Shown here in pieces: positions 40,830 to 49,352 of a stretch of DNA of 64,000 nucleotides (position 1 is its first letter; every line of letters begins with the position of its first letter). This stretch comes from Hydrogenophaga sp. (GTDB taxonomy: Bacteria > Pseudomonadota > Gammaproteobacteria > Burkholderiales > Burkholderiaceae_C). A program made the position numbers and the translations under genes. Where the stretch lies: contig NZ_JAUCZF010000007.1 of NCBI RefSeq assembly GCF_030373245.1, positions 62,001-126,000 of the forward strand. Reading direction: 5' to 3'. Below the pieces are notes generated by a model. That model worked only from the letters and a program-made list of their open reading frames with translations, was not told the DNA's origin and searched no databases.

Positions 40830-41714
40830 TCAGATCTCGATCAGCCCGGCCGGGTTGAAGGCAAGCTGTTCGTTCTTGTGGGCATAGCCCAGGGGGTTCG
40901 CCACGATGCGGCAACGACCGACCTGTTGATCCTGTGGGCAATGCAGGTGGCCGTGCAACCAGAGATCGGCCAGCGGCAGCCAACCGTCCAGCGCGTTACA
41001 AAAGCCGGCGGTGCCCGGGCTCAGGCCATAGCGCGGATCGGCGCTGTGCAGCGTGGGCGCGAAATGCGTGACCACCACGGTGGAACCGTCGAACGGCTTG
41101 GTCAGCACGGCGTGCAGCCAGTGCTGGCAGTCCAGCGCCATGGCGCGCATTGCCTCAGCGTCGAACAGCCGGCCATGCCGTTGGCTGGCCATCTTCTCTA
41201 GGTAAAAGTTGGCGGCGCGGAACGCCTTTTCGCGCTGTCGCAGTCGGTGGGTAAGGGGATCGGTGGTGCGTGCAGGCCGGATGCTGCGGGCCTTGCCCTT
41301 GGCCTGAGGTTGCGGGGCATCTGCCGGCAACTGGCCCAGTGCGTCGAAGTCGGCCCACAGCGTGGTGCCAATCAATCGCACGCCCTGCATCTCGCGTGTC
41401 TCGCGTTCCAGCCAGTCGATACCCAGTCGGTCACAAGTCAGGCGCAGCTCAAGATGCGCCTGATCGATGTCGCGCGCATCGTACTCGTGGTTGCCGGGCA
41501 CAAACACCACCGGAACCGGCCAGCCCGCGTGTTGAGGCAATGGCGAGAACCGCCGCAGCCCCCAGTCGGGCTCGCTCATCACGCTGCCGTCGTGCCGCGT
41601 CTGGTAGGAGCCAATATCGCCGGCCAGCACGAGCAGGTCTGCGCCAGGCGCTGGCGTGGCCACGAAGACGGGGTTGGTTTCGAGGTGCAGGTCACTCAGT
41701 AGCTGGATGCGCAT
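40830..41714 (-). CDS. Calcineurin-type metallophosphoesterase
   Basis: 294 residues. Five metal-binding motifs: SDLHLE (D, H), AGDIGSY (D), GNHEYD (N, H), a VVTHFAPT His and GHLHCPQD (H, H). Predicted cytosolic phosphodiesterase or phosphatase; no subfamily-specific motif for the substrate. It contains an internal Pro/Lys-rich segment (about 135-160). It sits between two universal stress protein genes on the same strand, suggesting a stress-related role, but that is context only. Confidence 0.88.
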   Translation of the reverse strand: MRIQLLSDLHLETNPVFVATPAPGADLLVLAGDIGSYQTRHDGSVMSEPDWGLRRFSPLPQHAGWPVPVVFVPGNHEYDARDIDQAHLELRLTCDRLGIDWLERETREMQGVRLIGTTLWADFDALGQLPADAPQPQAKGKARSIRPARTTDPLTHRLRQREKAFRAANFYLEKMASQRHGRLFDAEAMRAMALDCQHWLHAVLTKPFDGSTVVVTHFAPTLHSADPRYGLSPGTAGFCNALDGWLPLADLWLHGHLHCPQDQQVGRCRIVANPLGYAHKNEQLAFNPAGLIEI

Positions 41715-41743
41715 GACCCCAATTGTCTGCGCAGCCGCTGACC

Positions 41744-42142
41744 TCAGCGAATCACGAGCAGGGGAACCGCGGTCCGTTCGAGAATACCCGCGGTGACCGA
41801 ACCCAACATGGCGCTCTTCGCGGCAGATTGGCCTCGGGAACCCATCACGATCAAATTGAACATCAAGTCTTTGGACGCCTGAATCAACACATCCACCGGC
41901 GCACCCTTGCGCCGCATGCGTTTGGCCTTGAAGCCGTGAGATTCAAGAAATCTGGCCGCCGCATCCAGCGCGTGTTCGGGATCATCTTGTGGCGCCAGCA
42001 GCCGCTTGTTGTCGGCATGGACCAGCACATACCTGAAAGACGGGCTGAACATCAGTTCGTTCGAGACGATGTAGTTCAGCATCCGCTTGGTGTACTTGCT
42101 TCCGTCGACGGCAAGCAAGATGGTCATGGTGGTGTTGTTCAA
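41744..42142 (-). CDS. UspA-family universal stress protein (second)
   Basis: 132 residues. Opening TMTILLAVDGSKYTKRML and nucleotide loop GSRGQSAAKSAMLGS (G-xx-G-x9-G-S), closing VPLLVIR. It shares the pattern 'K-Y-T-K' with the copy at 40322 and both are short, so they may be paralogs. The first codon overlaps the stop of the upstream LysR gene by four bases, which implies translational coupling with a regulator. Confidence 0.9.
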   Translation of the reverse strand: MNNTTMTILLAVDGSKYTKRMLNYIVSNELMFSPSFRYVLVHADNKRLLAPQDDPEHALDAAARFLESHGFKAKRMRRKGAPVDVLIQASKDLMFNLIVMGSRGQSAAKSAMLGSVTAGILERTAVPLLVIR

Positions 42143-43128
42143 GTCATAACCCCGCTTCTTCTGGACTTGTTATCGGCCTCAAACCCCGCAACTGAAGCCC
42201 GGCTTACCGCATCAAGCAGCCAGCGCCGGGCGCTGTCGTGCGCAAACTGGCGGTGCCAGATCGCGTCGACGTGAACGGCCGGCACGGTCAGCGGCAGCGC
42301 CGCGTGGGCGAGGCGGTGCTTGATGCCGGTGGCGCGCAGGAAATGTCGAGGCAGCACGGTGAGCAGGTCGGTGGATGCCACCACCTGCCCGGCGGTGAAA
42401 AACTGGTTGACCGTCAGGACCACCCGACGGCGTCGGGAGAGCGCGCTCAGCGCCTCGTCCACATAGCCATAGGGTCGGCCGGAAAAGCTCACCAGCAGGT
42501 GGCGGGCATTGCAGTAGTCGTCCAGCGAGATCGGTTGCCCGGCCATCGGGTGACCACGCCTCATCACCACCACGTACTGTCCCTCGTAGAGCCGTCGGTG
42601 GAGAAAGCGCGGGTTGTCGTCTTGCAAGTGCCCTGCACTGAGCTCGGCCAGTACGCCCGGGAAGTGACCGAGCGCGAGATCGACCGAGCCGGAGGCCAGC
42701 ATGTCGCGCGGATCGCGGGTGGTCAGGGGCAAGGCCCTCAAGTTCACGCCCGGTGCCTCGCGCTCCAGGATGTCCATCAGGCCGGGCACCACCATGGCCG
42801 CCGTGGCGTCCGCCATGGCCAGCACAAAGTTGTTGCGTGCCTGGGCGGGATCAAATGCGCCCGGTGCGAGAGACTCACGCAGCTGATTCAAAGCGTCACG
42901 CACGACCGGCCACAGCGCCAGCGCCGCCGGCGTTGGCTCGACGCCGTAGCCAGCGCGCCGCACCAGATCGTCCCCCAGGGTTTCGCGCAGGCGGCGCAGG
43001 GCATTGCTCACTGCGGGTTGGGTCATCGCCAGGTTGTGGGCCGCGCGGGTCAGATTGCCTTCTGCCATCACCTCGTCAAACACCCTGAGCAAATTGAGGT
43101 CGAGCGTGCGAAAGTTGCGTTCATTCAT
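42139..43128 (-). CDS. LysR-family transcriptional regulator
   Basis: 329 residues from the ATG at 43128 (CAGG seven bases upstream; a TTG six bases earlier is less likely). HTH: MAEGNLTRAAHNLAMTQPAVSNALRRLRETLGDDLVRRAGYGVEPTP, the NodD/SyrM-like group with GVEPTP. The C-terminal effector domain has PLTTRDPRDMLASGSVDLALGHFPGV. It ends by overlapping the second universal stress gene (ATGA), so the two are cotranscribed. Effector unknown. Confidence 0.88.
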   Translation of the reverse strand: MNERNFRTLDLNLLRVFDEVMAEGNLTRAAHNLAMTQPAVSNALRRLRETLGDDLVRRAGYGVEPTPAALALWPVVRDALNQLRESLAPGAFDPAQARNNFVLAMADATAAMVVPGLMDILEREAPGVNLRALPLTTRDPRDMLASGSVDLALGHFPGVLAELSAGHLQDDNPRFLHRRLYEGQYVVVMRRGHPMAGQPISLDDYCNARHLLVSFSGRPYGYVDEALSALSRRRRVVLTVNQFFTAGQVVASTDLLTVLPRHFLRATGIKHRLAHAALPLTVPAVHVDAIWHRQFAHDSARRWLLDAVSRASVAGFEADNKSRRSGVMT

Positions 43129-43229
43129 AAGCAACCTGAATGTAAGGCATTACAAAAATAAACAAGCATGACATGCGGGTTTACCCTAGTATTTGGGCAT
43201 TGCCATTCTCTTCGCAGAAGGAGCTACCC

Positions 43230-43784
43230 ATGAACACGATGTCACCCACCGCCTCCCCGACCCTGGTTTACCCCAGGGCTCCCTCCGCAGCCGACGCTGG
43301 CCAGTACCGTGGCCCCCGCCGGTTTGATGGCGCCCGCAGCCTGGCCGCGCTGCTGCTGGCCGCTGCCCTGGCCGCGCTGGTCGTGGTGGCCGATCGCCTG
43401 GTGAGTACCTGGGCTGATGGCCACCTGTTTGCTGGCTGGGTGTTTCTGTGGATCGTGGTGCTCGCCGGCCTGGCCTTGTTCGCTGGCACAGCCCGCCGTC
43501 TGGCGCAGCGCGCCATGCTCGGCCTCGACGCATGGTCGCAAGCCCGCGCGGTGGCTCGCGCCGACGCCCGGCTCTGGGACGCCGCACAGAGCGACTCGCG
43601 GCTCATGGCTGAGCTGATGCAAGCGCAGTCACGAGACCTTGACGACGACCTCGACTTCAGCAACGCCCTCGCGCCCATGGGCCTGTCACCCGACCTGGTG
43701 GAGCCCGAAGGCAGCCGCTGGGAGCGCTTCATCGAGCGCGTGGGTGAGAACCGCATGCGCAACATGCACCTGCATTACATCTGA
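43230..43784 (+). CDS. Small two-helix membrane protein of unknown function
   Basis: 184 residues, ATG with GAAGGAGC seven bases upstream. Two hydrophobic helices (LAALLLAAALAALVVVADRLV and FAGWVFLWIVVLAGLALFA at about 40-85) followed by a charged, mostly helical C-terminal half with many Arg and Asp (ARADARLWDAAQSDSRLMAELM, ENRMRNMHLHYI). It resembles conserved unannotated Burkholderiales proteins that follow LysR genes divergently. Function unknown. A hairpin terminator follows. Confidence 0.75.
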   Translation: MNTMSPTASPTLVYPRAPSAADAGQYRGPRRFDGARSLAALLLAAALAALVVVADRLVSTWADGHLFAGWVFLWIVVLAGLALFAGTARRLAQRAMLGLDAWSQARAVARADARLWDAAQSDSRLMAELMQAQSRDLDDDLDFSNALAPMGLSPDLVEPEGSRWERFIERVGENRMRNMHLHYI

Positions 43785-43820
43785 GGCGCAGTCCAGCACC
43801 GGCGCATGGCGCCGCCATGA

Positions 43821-43849
43821 AAGAAGCCACCGGGTTGCGGTGGCTTCTT
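43821..43849 (+). terminator. Rho-independent terminator of the two-helix membrane protein gene
   Basis: AAGAAGCCACC-GGGTTGC-GGTGGCTTCTT followed by a run of eight T on the plus strand. It also lies in the path of the convergent pckG gene, where the T run is shorter. Confidence 0.9.
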
Positions 43850-43861
43850 TTTTTATTCGCC

Positions 43862-45739
43862 TCAGGCCAGAGTGGCCAGGCGCTTCTCCAGTTCGGCCTT
43901 GGTGTTCACCAACGCTGGCGGCAGGTGGTAGGCCAGCTGCTCAAAATGGGCGTCGTGCAGCTTGAGCTCTTCGGTCCACGCCGCCTTGTCGATGCTCGTC
44001 ACGGTCTGGAACTGCTCGGCGCTGAAGTCCAGGCCTGTCCAGTTCATTTCGCTGAACGCAGGCGCGACGCCGAACATGGTGGCTTCGCCCTGGGCCTTGC
44101 CTTCGAGCCGGTCGATCATCCACTTCAGCACGCGCATGTTCTCGCCGTAGCCGGGCCAGACGAACTTGCCCTCGGCGTTCTTGCGGAACCAGTTGACGCA
44201 GAAGATCTTGGGCAGGGTGTGGCCCATGCTTTCCAGCTTCTTCTCCATATCCAGCCAGTGCTGGAAATAGTCGCTCATGTTGTAGCCGCAGAACGGCAGC
44301 ATGGCAAACGGATCGCGCCGCACCACGCCCTGAGCGCCGAACGCGGCGGCGGTGGTCTCGCTGCCCATGGTCGCGGCCATGTAGACCCCTTCCATCCAGG
44401 TGCGAGCCTCGGTCACCAGTGGCACGGTGGTGGAGCGGCGGCCGCCAAAAATGAAGGCATCGATGGCCACACCGGCCGGGTCGTCCCACTGGGGGTCGAG
44501 CGCGGGGTTGTTGGTGGCGGCCACGGTGAAGCGCGAGTTCGGGTGCGCAGCCTTGCTGCCCTTTTCCCTGGCGATGGCCGGTGTCCAGTCGTTGCCCTGC
44601 CAGTCGATCAGGTGATCGGGCAGTTGGCCGGTGTCTTTCTCCATGCCTTCCCACCACACGTCGCCGTCGTCGGTAAGCGCCACGTTGGTGAAGATCACGT
44701 TCTTGTCCAGCGAGCGCATGCAGTTCGGGTTGGTGTGCATGTTGGTGCCCGGCGCCACGCCGAAGTAACCCGCTTCCGGGTTGATGGCGTAGAGCTTGCC
44801 ATCGGCGTGCGGCTTGATCCAGGCGATGTCGTCGCCGATGGTGGTCACTGTCCAGCCCGCGAATGCGCTCTCGGGCGGGACCAGCATGGAGAAGTTGGTC
44901 TTGCCACAGGCGCTCGGAAATGCCGCGGCCACGTGGTACTTCTTGCCCTGCGGGTTCGTCACGCCCAGGATCAGCATGTGCTCGGCCAGCCAGCCCTGGT
45001 CGCGGCCCATGGTGGAGGCGATTCGCAGCGCCAGGCACTTCTTGCCCAGCAGTGCGTTGCCACCGTAGCCCGAGCCATAACTCCAGATCTCGCGCGACTC
45101 CGGGTAGTGCACGATGTACTTGACCTTCGGGTTGCAAGGCCAGCTGGTCGTGTCCTTTTCGCCCTCGGCCAGCGGCGCGCCCACCGTGTGCATGCAGGGC
45201 ACAAATTCGCCGTCGGTGCCGAGCACGTCGAACACGGCCTTGCCCATGCGGGTCATGAGCTTCTGGTTCACTGCCACATAGGCGCTGTCGGTCAGTTCCA
45301 CGCCAATGTGGGCGATGTGCGAACCCAGCGGGCCCATGCTGAACGGCACCACGTACATGGTGCGCCCGGCCATGCAGCCGTCAAACAGCGGCTGCAGCGT
45401 CTGGCGCATCTCGGCTGGGGCCATCCAGTTGTTGGTCGGACCGGCATCTTCCTTCTTGTCCGAGCAGATGTAGGTGCGGTCTTCCACCCTTGCCACATCC
45501 GACGGGTCCGACCAGGCGAGGTAGCTGCCTGGGCGCTTGGCCGGGTTCAGCGGCTTGAAGGTGCCAGCGGCCACCAGCTCCTGACACAGGCGCTGGTATT
45601 CGGCTTCGCTGCCATCGCACCAGACCACATCGGCCGGCTTGCAAAGCGCGACCATGTCGGCCACCCAGGCAATCAGGCGGGCATGTTTGACGTAGGCCGG
45701 TGTGTTGAGGTTCAGGCCCTGCATCACGGGTGAGTTCAT
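43862..45739 (-). CDS. pckG: Phosphoenolpyruvate carboxykinase, GTP-dependent
   Basis: 625 residues. Decarboxylates and phosphorylates oxaloacetate to PEP with GTP, the first gluconeogenic step. Marks: SWSDP and [15 protein letters not shown], the phosphate loop with Ser276-Ala-Cys278-Gly-Lys280-Thr-Asn in [32 protein letters not shown] and NTPAYVKH at the N-terminus. Cys278 in the loop is typical of the GTP type. Length is as expected. Upstream lies a 380-base leader. It implies growth on acids, consistent with the catabolic genes in the window. Confidence 0.97.
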   Translation of the reverse strand: MNSPVMQGLNLNTPAYVKHARLIAWVADMVALCKPADVVWCDGSEAEYQRLCQELVAAGTFKPLNPAKRPGSYLAWSDPSDVARVEDRTYICSDKKEDAGPTNNWMAPAEMRQTLQPLFDGCMAGRTMYVVPFSMGPLGSHIAHIGVELTDSAYVAVNQKLMTRMGKAVFDVLGTDGEFVPCMHTVGAPLAEGEKDTTSWPCNPKVKYIVHYPESREIWSYGSGYGGNALLGKKCLALRIASTMGRDQGWLAEHMLILGVTNPQGKKYHVAAAFPSACGKTNFSMLVPPESAFAGWTVTTIGDDIAWIKPHADGKLYAINPEAGYFGVAPGTNMHTNPNCMRSLDKNVIFTNVALTDDGDVWWEGMEKDTGQLPDHLIDWQGNDWTPAIAREKGSKAAHPNSRFTVAATNNPALDPQWDDPAGVAIDAFIFGGRRSTTVPLVTEARTWMEGVYMAATMGSETTAAAFGAQGVVRRDPFAMLPFCGYNMSDYFQHWLDMEKKLESMGHTLPKIFCVNWFRKNAEGKFVWPGYGENMRVLKWMIDRLEGKAQGEATMFGVAPAFSEMNWTGLDFSAEQFQTVTSIDKAAWTEELKLHDAHFEQLAYHLPPALVNTKAELEKRLATLA

Positions 45740-46070
45740 GGAAATGGCTCCAGGCTAAAGATCGGATCGGCGCGCACACCAGACGCCAACAGCCGCTGAC
45801 CACGGGCATCGTGGGCGGGCGGCTGTCGAGGGGCTCGCGTGCAAAAACGGCGGTCGGCGCTCGGGGCTGCGGTGCGGGTAACGGATGCAGCAGGGTGGGC
45901 GCAACACCAAGTCTGTGGACCTGGGCTGCGTTTCGCGGGTCGGCCTATGTGCCCATTTTAAGAAGGGCCCGCGGTGGTTACAGCGCTGTTACATGCAAAA
46001 CCCGCATAACCTGATGCCGAAAACAGGTTTGCGTGACGAATCGCATGGGGGCGCCCGGCGAACGAACAAG
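45740..46070. other. Intergenic region upstream of pckG
   Basis: About 330 bases without a gene between pckG (-) and the terminator of the small membrane peptide. It must hold the pckG promoter. I see no clean -35/-10 pair, no riboswitch signature and no repeat copy; a few GC-rich palindromic segments occur (e.g. near 45810 and 45940). Confidence 0.5.
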
Positions 46071-46103
46071 AAAAAAGCCGAAGGCCCTGTCGGGCGTTCG
46101 GCT
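46071..46103 (-). terminator. Rho-independent terminator of the small membrane peptide gene
   Basis: On the minus strand AGCCGAAC-GCCC-GACA-GGGC-CTTCGGCT followed by six T, beginning about 20 bases after the stop at 46123. Confidence 0.88.
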
Positions 46104-46122
46104 TGCTTGGTCGCGGGGTGCT

Positions 46123-46266
46123 TCAGGCCATGAACACGGCAATGAAGGCCAGCAAAAAGATCAGCACCGCGCCGGCCACCGGCAAGACGATGGGCATCAG
46201 CGGCACGATGGACTCGACCACGTCCTGAGGCTGGTCGTCTGGGGTCTTGTGTTCGGATTGCGACAT
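46123..46266 (-). CDS. 47-residue single-helix membrane peptide
   Basis: Short but well supported: ATG at 46266 with CGGAG four to five bases upstream, a clean stop and its own terminator. Residues 1-18 are acidic and polar (MSQSEHKTPDDQPQDVVES), residues about 22-46 form one transmembrane helix rich in Ile, Leu, Val and Ala ending FMA. No family is recognised. Small membrane peptides of this type can regulate transporters or enzymes; nothing here shows which. Confidence 0.65.
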   Translation of the reverse strand: MSQSEHKTPDDQPQDVVESIVPLMPIVLPVAGAVLIFLLAFIAVFMA

Positions 46267-46327
46267 GGGGGCTCCGGATGAATACGCGAATAACTCGTGA
46301 TTGTAAGAGCAGCAAAGGGAGAAGGGC

Positions 46328-46762
46328 TTACAACAGGGCATAGGTGGTGCTGGCCCGGCAAACGCTCTTGCCGTCGCTGGCTGCCACGATGTCGATCTCA
46401 CCGAACACCAGGCTTTTGCCAGCGCGGATGACGCGGGCGGTGACCAGGGCGTCCTGGTTGGACAGTGGCTTGAGGAAGCTGGTGTTGAGTTGCACCGTGG
46501 TCATGGGCCGCTCGCTGCCAAGATGGGTCACGATGGCCAGCACCATGGCGGTGTCGGCGGCCGACATCAGCGCCTGGCCACAAACCATGCCGCCAATGCG
46601 GCTGAGTGCCGCCTGCTGAGGCAACCGCAGGCTGACTGCCCCGATCTCGAACGATTCCACGCGCAAGTCAAGCGCCTGGACCCAGGGTGCGAACCAGTCT
46701 TTCAGGAGGCTCTCCAGGGTTTGCTTGGTCACTGGAGTGGGCGCTGTTGGGTGGGCCTTCAT
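46328..46762 (-). CDS. PaaI-type hotdog thioesterase
   Basis: 144 residues. Hotdog helix GGMVCGQALMSAADTAMVLAIVTHLG and MTTVQLNTSFLKPLSNQDALVTARVIRAGKSLVFGEIDIVA match the PaaI/4HBT group. The acidic residue normally in the helix is Asp in SAADTAM. Acyl-CoA hydrolase of unknown substrate. It is divergent from the SDR at 46872 with about 110 bases between. Confidence 0.87.
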   Translation of the reverse strand: MKAHPTAPTPVTKQTLESLLKDWFAPWVQALDLRVESFEIGAVSLRLPQQAALSRIGGMVCGQALMSAADTAMVLAIVTHLGSERPMTTVQLNTSFLKPLSNQDALVTARVIRAGKSLVFGEIDIVAASDGKSVCRASTTYALL

Positions 46763-46871
46763 GGCGGGGATCCTCGTGCATCGGGTGTTCAGGGGGGGAC
46801 AGGACTATCCTATCCAGACATGCCCCGGCGTGGATCGTCCCAACCCTTTGACTTGTGGAAGGAATTCCGAC

Positions 46872-47678
46872 ATGGCAACACCAGGCCAGCGAGCTCAGAC
46901 GGTCTTGATCACGGGCGCCTCGTCGGGCATCGGCGCCGCGTTGGCCGATCAATTTGCGCGGGCGGACTTCAACCTGGTGCTGGTCGCCCGCGGCGTCGGG
47001 CGATTGCAGGCGCTGGCAGACCGTCTGACCGCGTCGCACGGCGTGAAGACCTGGCCGGTGGCTTGCGACCTGTCGGATGCCAATGCGCCTCGGCAGCTGG
47101 CAGCCGCCATGCGCCGTGCGCGGCGGCCCATCGATGTGCTGGTCAACTGCGCTGGCGTTTTGCACACCGGCGCCTTCAGCAGCATCGGCCAGACGCAGCA
47201 GCGCAGCATGATCGATCTCAATGTCATGGGGCTCACGGCCCTGGTGGCCGAGTTCGCGCCGGCCATGGTGTCTCGTGGTCAGGGGCGCATCCTCAACGTG
47301 GCCTCGATCGCTGCGTTCCAGCCCGTGCCTTCCCTGGCTGTCTACGCCGCTACCAAGGCCTATGTGCTGTCCCTCACCGAATCCTTGTCTGAGGAGTTCA
47401 AGGGCACCGGCGTGAGCTTCACCGCCCTGTGCCCTGGCATCACCGCCACCGAGATGCTGCGCAGCGCCGCCGCCGAGCGCGAGGCGCTGGCCGCGCTGCC
47501 GGGCTTTCTGATCGGGGACGCAGATGCCGTCGCCCAGCAGGGCTACCAGGCCTGCATGCGAGGGGATGTCATCTGTGTCCCGGGGTGGGTGAACCAGGCC
47601 GTCACCACCGCCGGACGCGCCGCGCCCAAGTGGTTGTTGAGGCGCATCAGCGGGGCGATGGCACGCCGCCTGAAGTGA
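46872..47678 (+). CDS. Short-chain dehydrogenase (DltE/YqjQ-like)
   Basis: 268 residues from the ATG at 46872; AAGGA is six to eight bases upstream. Motifs TGASSGIGAALADQFARAD, NCAGVLHTGAF, catalytic Ser in VASIAAFQPVPS, YAATKAYVLSLTESLSEEF (Tyr-x3-Lys) and CPGITATEML. The C-terminal extension (GDVICVPGWVNQAVTTAGRAAPKWLLRRI) is typical of the classical SDR subfamily that includes YqjQ and DltE. Substrate unknown. Confidence 0.87.
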   Translation: MATPGQRAQTVLITGASSGIGAALADQFARADFNLVLVARGVGRLQALADRLTASHGVKTWPVACDLSDANAPRQLAAAMRRARRPIDVLVNCAGVLHTGAFSSIGQTQQRSMIDLNVMGLTALVAEFAPAMVSRGQGRILNVASIAAFQPVPSLAVYAATKAYVLSLTESLSEEFKGTGVSFTALCPGITATEMLRSAAAEREALAALPGFLIGDADAVAQQGYQACMRGDVICVPGWVNQAVTTAGRAAPKWLLRRISGAMARRLK

Positions 47679-47720
47679 GCCATTTCACCGGCGCCGAGAC
47701 CTCCCAGGCCCGAGAGCGGC

Positions 47721-49184
47721 TCACTCCTCCTTGCGGAACCTGGAGAGCCAGTGGTCCATCAGCTTGCCGGCCGCTTCGCGGCCGCCCAGGCCGAACGACA
47801 GCGCCACGGCCACGGCGATCGCGCCCAGCGTGAGACCGAAGGCAAGGTTGACGATGTCGTCGGCGATGCCCATGGCGCGCAGGCCCATTGCCAGCACCAG
47901 CGCCAGGATGGCGTAGCGACCGATGCGCGCCAGGCCCTGGCTCCTGGCGCCACTGGTGCGGTCAATGGCGTCGTGCGCCAGGTTGGCCAGCCAGAAGCCG
48001 ATCACGAGAATGGCCGATCCCAGCAGGATGTCGCCACCAAAGCGGATGAAGCTGCTCACGAGGTCGCTCACCTGGCCAAAACCAAGCTGGGCGGCGGCTT
48101 CAACAGTGGCGAACAGCATGGCGAAGAACAGTGCCACGCGCCCCACCACCGTCGAGGCCGGCGTGCTCTCGAAGGCGTGCGCCAGACCCACGCGCGCAGG
48201 CAGGGTGTCAAAGCCCAGCGCGGCCAGCACGCTGGCCAGGAGCTTGGAGGCGAACGAGGCCACGAGCCAGGTGATGACGAGAATGAGACCGGCCGCAATG
48301 ATGTGTGGCACACCGTCAAGCAGCATGGCCAGCATGTCGGTGGCCGGGCGCGAGATGGCCTCGATCTTCAGCGCATCGAGCGCGGCGATCAGCGAGGGCA
48401 CGAAAACCACCACAAACACCAGCAGGCCCAGCACGCTGGAGGTCTTCACGCTCGGCGCCATGCCGGCCTGGTCGCCCAGCTTGTCCACCCCGGCCGTACG
48501 AGAGAGGTTGGTGACGAGGTTGCGCAACACGGTGGCCACGATCCAGCCCACACCACCGATCACCAGCGCGGCCACCGCGTTGGGCACCATGTCCAGCGTC
48601 TTGGCGATCATCGCGCGCAGCGGGTCGAGCAAACCGTCCATTTGCAGCGCGCCCAGGACCGCAGGCACAAACAGCAGGATCACCAGCCAGAACAGGGCAC
48701 TGGCCAGGCCTTCGCTGATGGGCGCCATGTCGGCGTGTTCCGACAGCTTTTCGTCCAGCGTGGTCTTGTCCAGCAGTCGCTGTGCCACGGCGCGCACCAC
48801 GCTGGCGGCCAACCAGCCCACCAGGGCCAGCAGCAGGCCGGCGAGCAGGCGCGGCGCGTACTCGAAAAGCTGGGTGGTGAGCGCGGCAAAGGGACCAGAG
48901 ACCAGGGCCAAGTCCAGCGAATTGAACACGGCGGCCAGCGTCAGCAAGATCACCACCCAGAACAGCCCCAGCGCCACCGCGCCTTCGATGTCCACACCTT
49001 TGCCGGTGAGCTTGCCAAAGCGGTGATTCACGCCAATGAAGCCCAGGCTGCGGCGAACGCCGGCGCGCACCAGCACGGCCACGACCCAGCCCAGGACGAA
49101 GATGGCCAGCGCGCCGAACAGTTGCGGAATGTGTGCACCGAGCGAACTCTGCAGCGAATCCCAGAGGGCGGTCATGTTCATCAT
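47721..49184 (-). CDS. Mechanosensitive-channel-like membrane protein with repeated TM-helix domains
   Basis: 487 residues, AGGAG five bases before the ATG. About ten membrane helices arranged as repeats of the conserved TM_helix unit (LFGALAIFVLGWVVAVLVRAGVRR; YAPRLLAGLLLALVGWLAASVVRAVAQRLL; VPNAVAALVIGGVGWIVATVLRNLVTN; VPHIIAAGLILVITWLVASFASKLLA; LLGSAILVIGFWLANLAHDAI). It ends ALSFGLGGREAAGKL, as in the CmpX/YnaI-like group. Possible ion-channel role under osmotic stress. It lacks the long cytoplasmic MscS beta domain, so gating is uncertain. Confidence 0.8.
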   Translation of the reverse strand: MMNMTALWDSLQSSLGAHIPQLFGALAIFVLGWVVAVLVRAGVRRSLGFIGVNHRFGKLTGKGVDIEGAVALGLFWVVILLTLAAVFNSLDLALVSGPFAALTTQLFEYAPRLLAGLLLALVGWLAASVVRAVAQRLLDKTTLDEKLSEHADMAPISEGLASALFWLVILLFVPAVLGALQMDGLLDPLRAMIAKTLDMVPNAVAALVIGGVGWIVATVLRNLVTNLSRTAGVDKLGDQAGMAPSVKTSSVLGLLVFVVVFVPSLIAALDALKIEAISRPATDMLAMLLDGVPHIIAAGLILVITWLVASFASKLLASVLAALGFDTLPARVGLAHAFESTPASTVVGRVALFFAMLFATVEAAAQLGFGQVSDLVSSFIRFGGDILLGSAILVIGFWLANLAHDAIDRTSGARSQGLARIGRYAILALVLAMGLRAMGIADDIVNLAFGLTLGAIAVAVALSFGLGGREAAGKLMDHWLSRFRKEE

Positions 49185-49352
49185 TCATCTCCTGTGCACA
49201 GTTGCAGACAGGTCCATGATGACCCAGTGCCATTTGCCAAGTCAACCCAAGCCGGTTGGACGCGGATCAATGCCGTCAGAGGATGAAAGATGCCGCCTGC
49301 AGAAAGCCGGTGCACGGAAGATGCCGGCGGCCTCGCCTCGGCACCACGGGTG

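Noticed and set aside
43817..45733. Long plus-strand open frame opposite pckG (638 codons)
   Set aside because: High His/Arg/Gly composition typical of antisense frames in GC-rich DNA; the minus-strand pckG frame is complete and has all its motifs.
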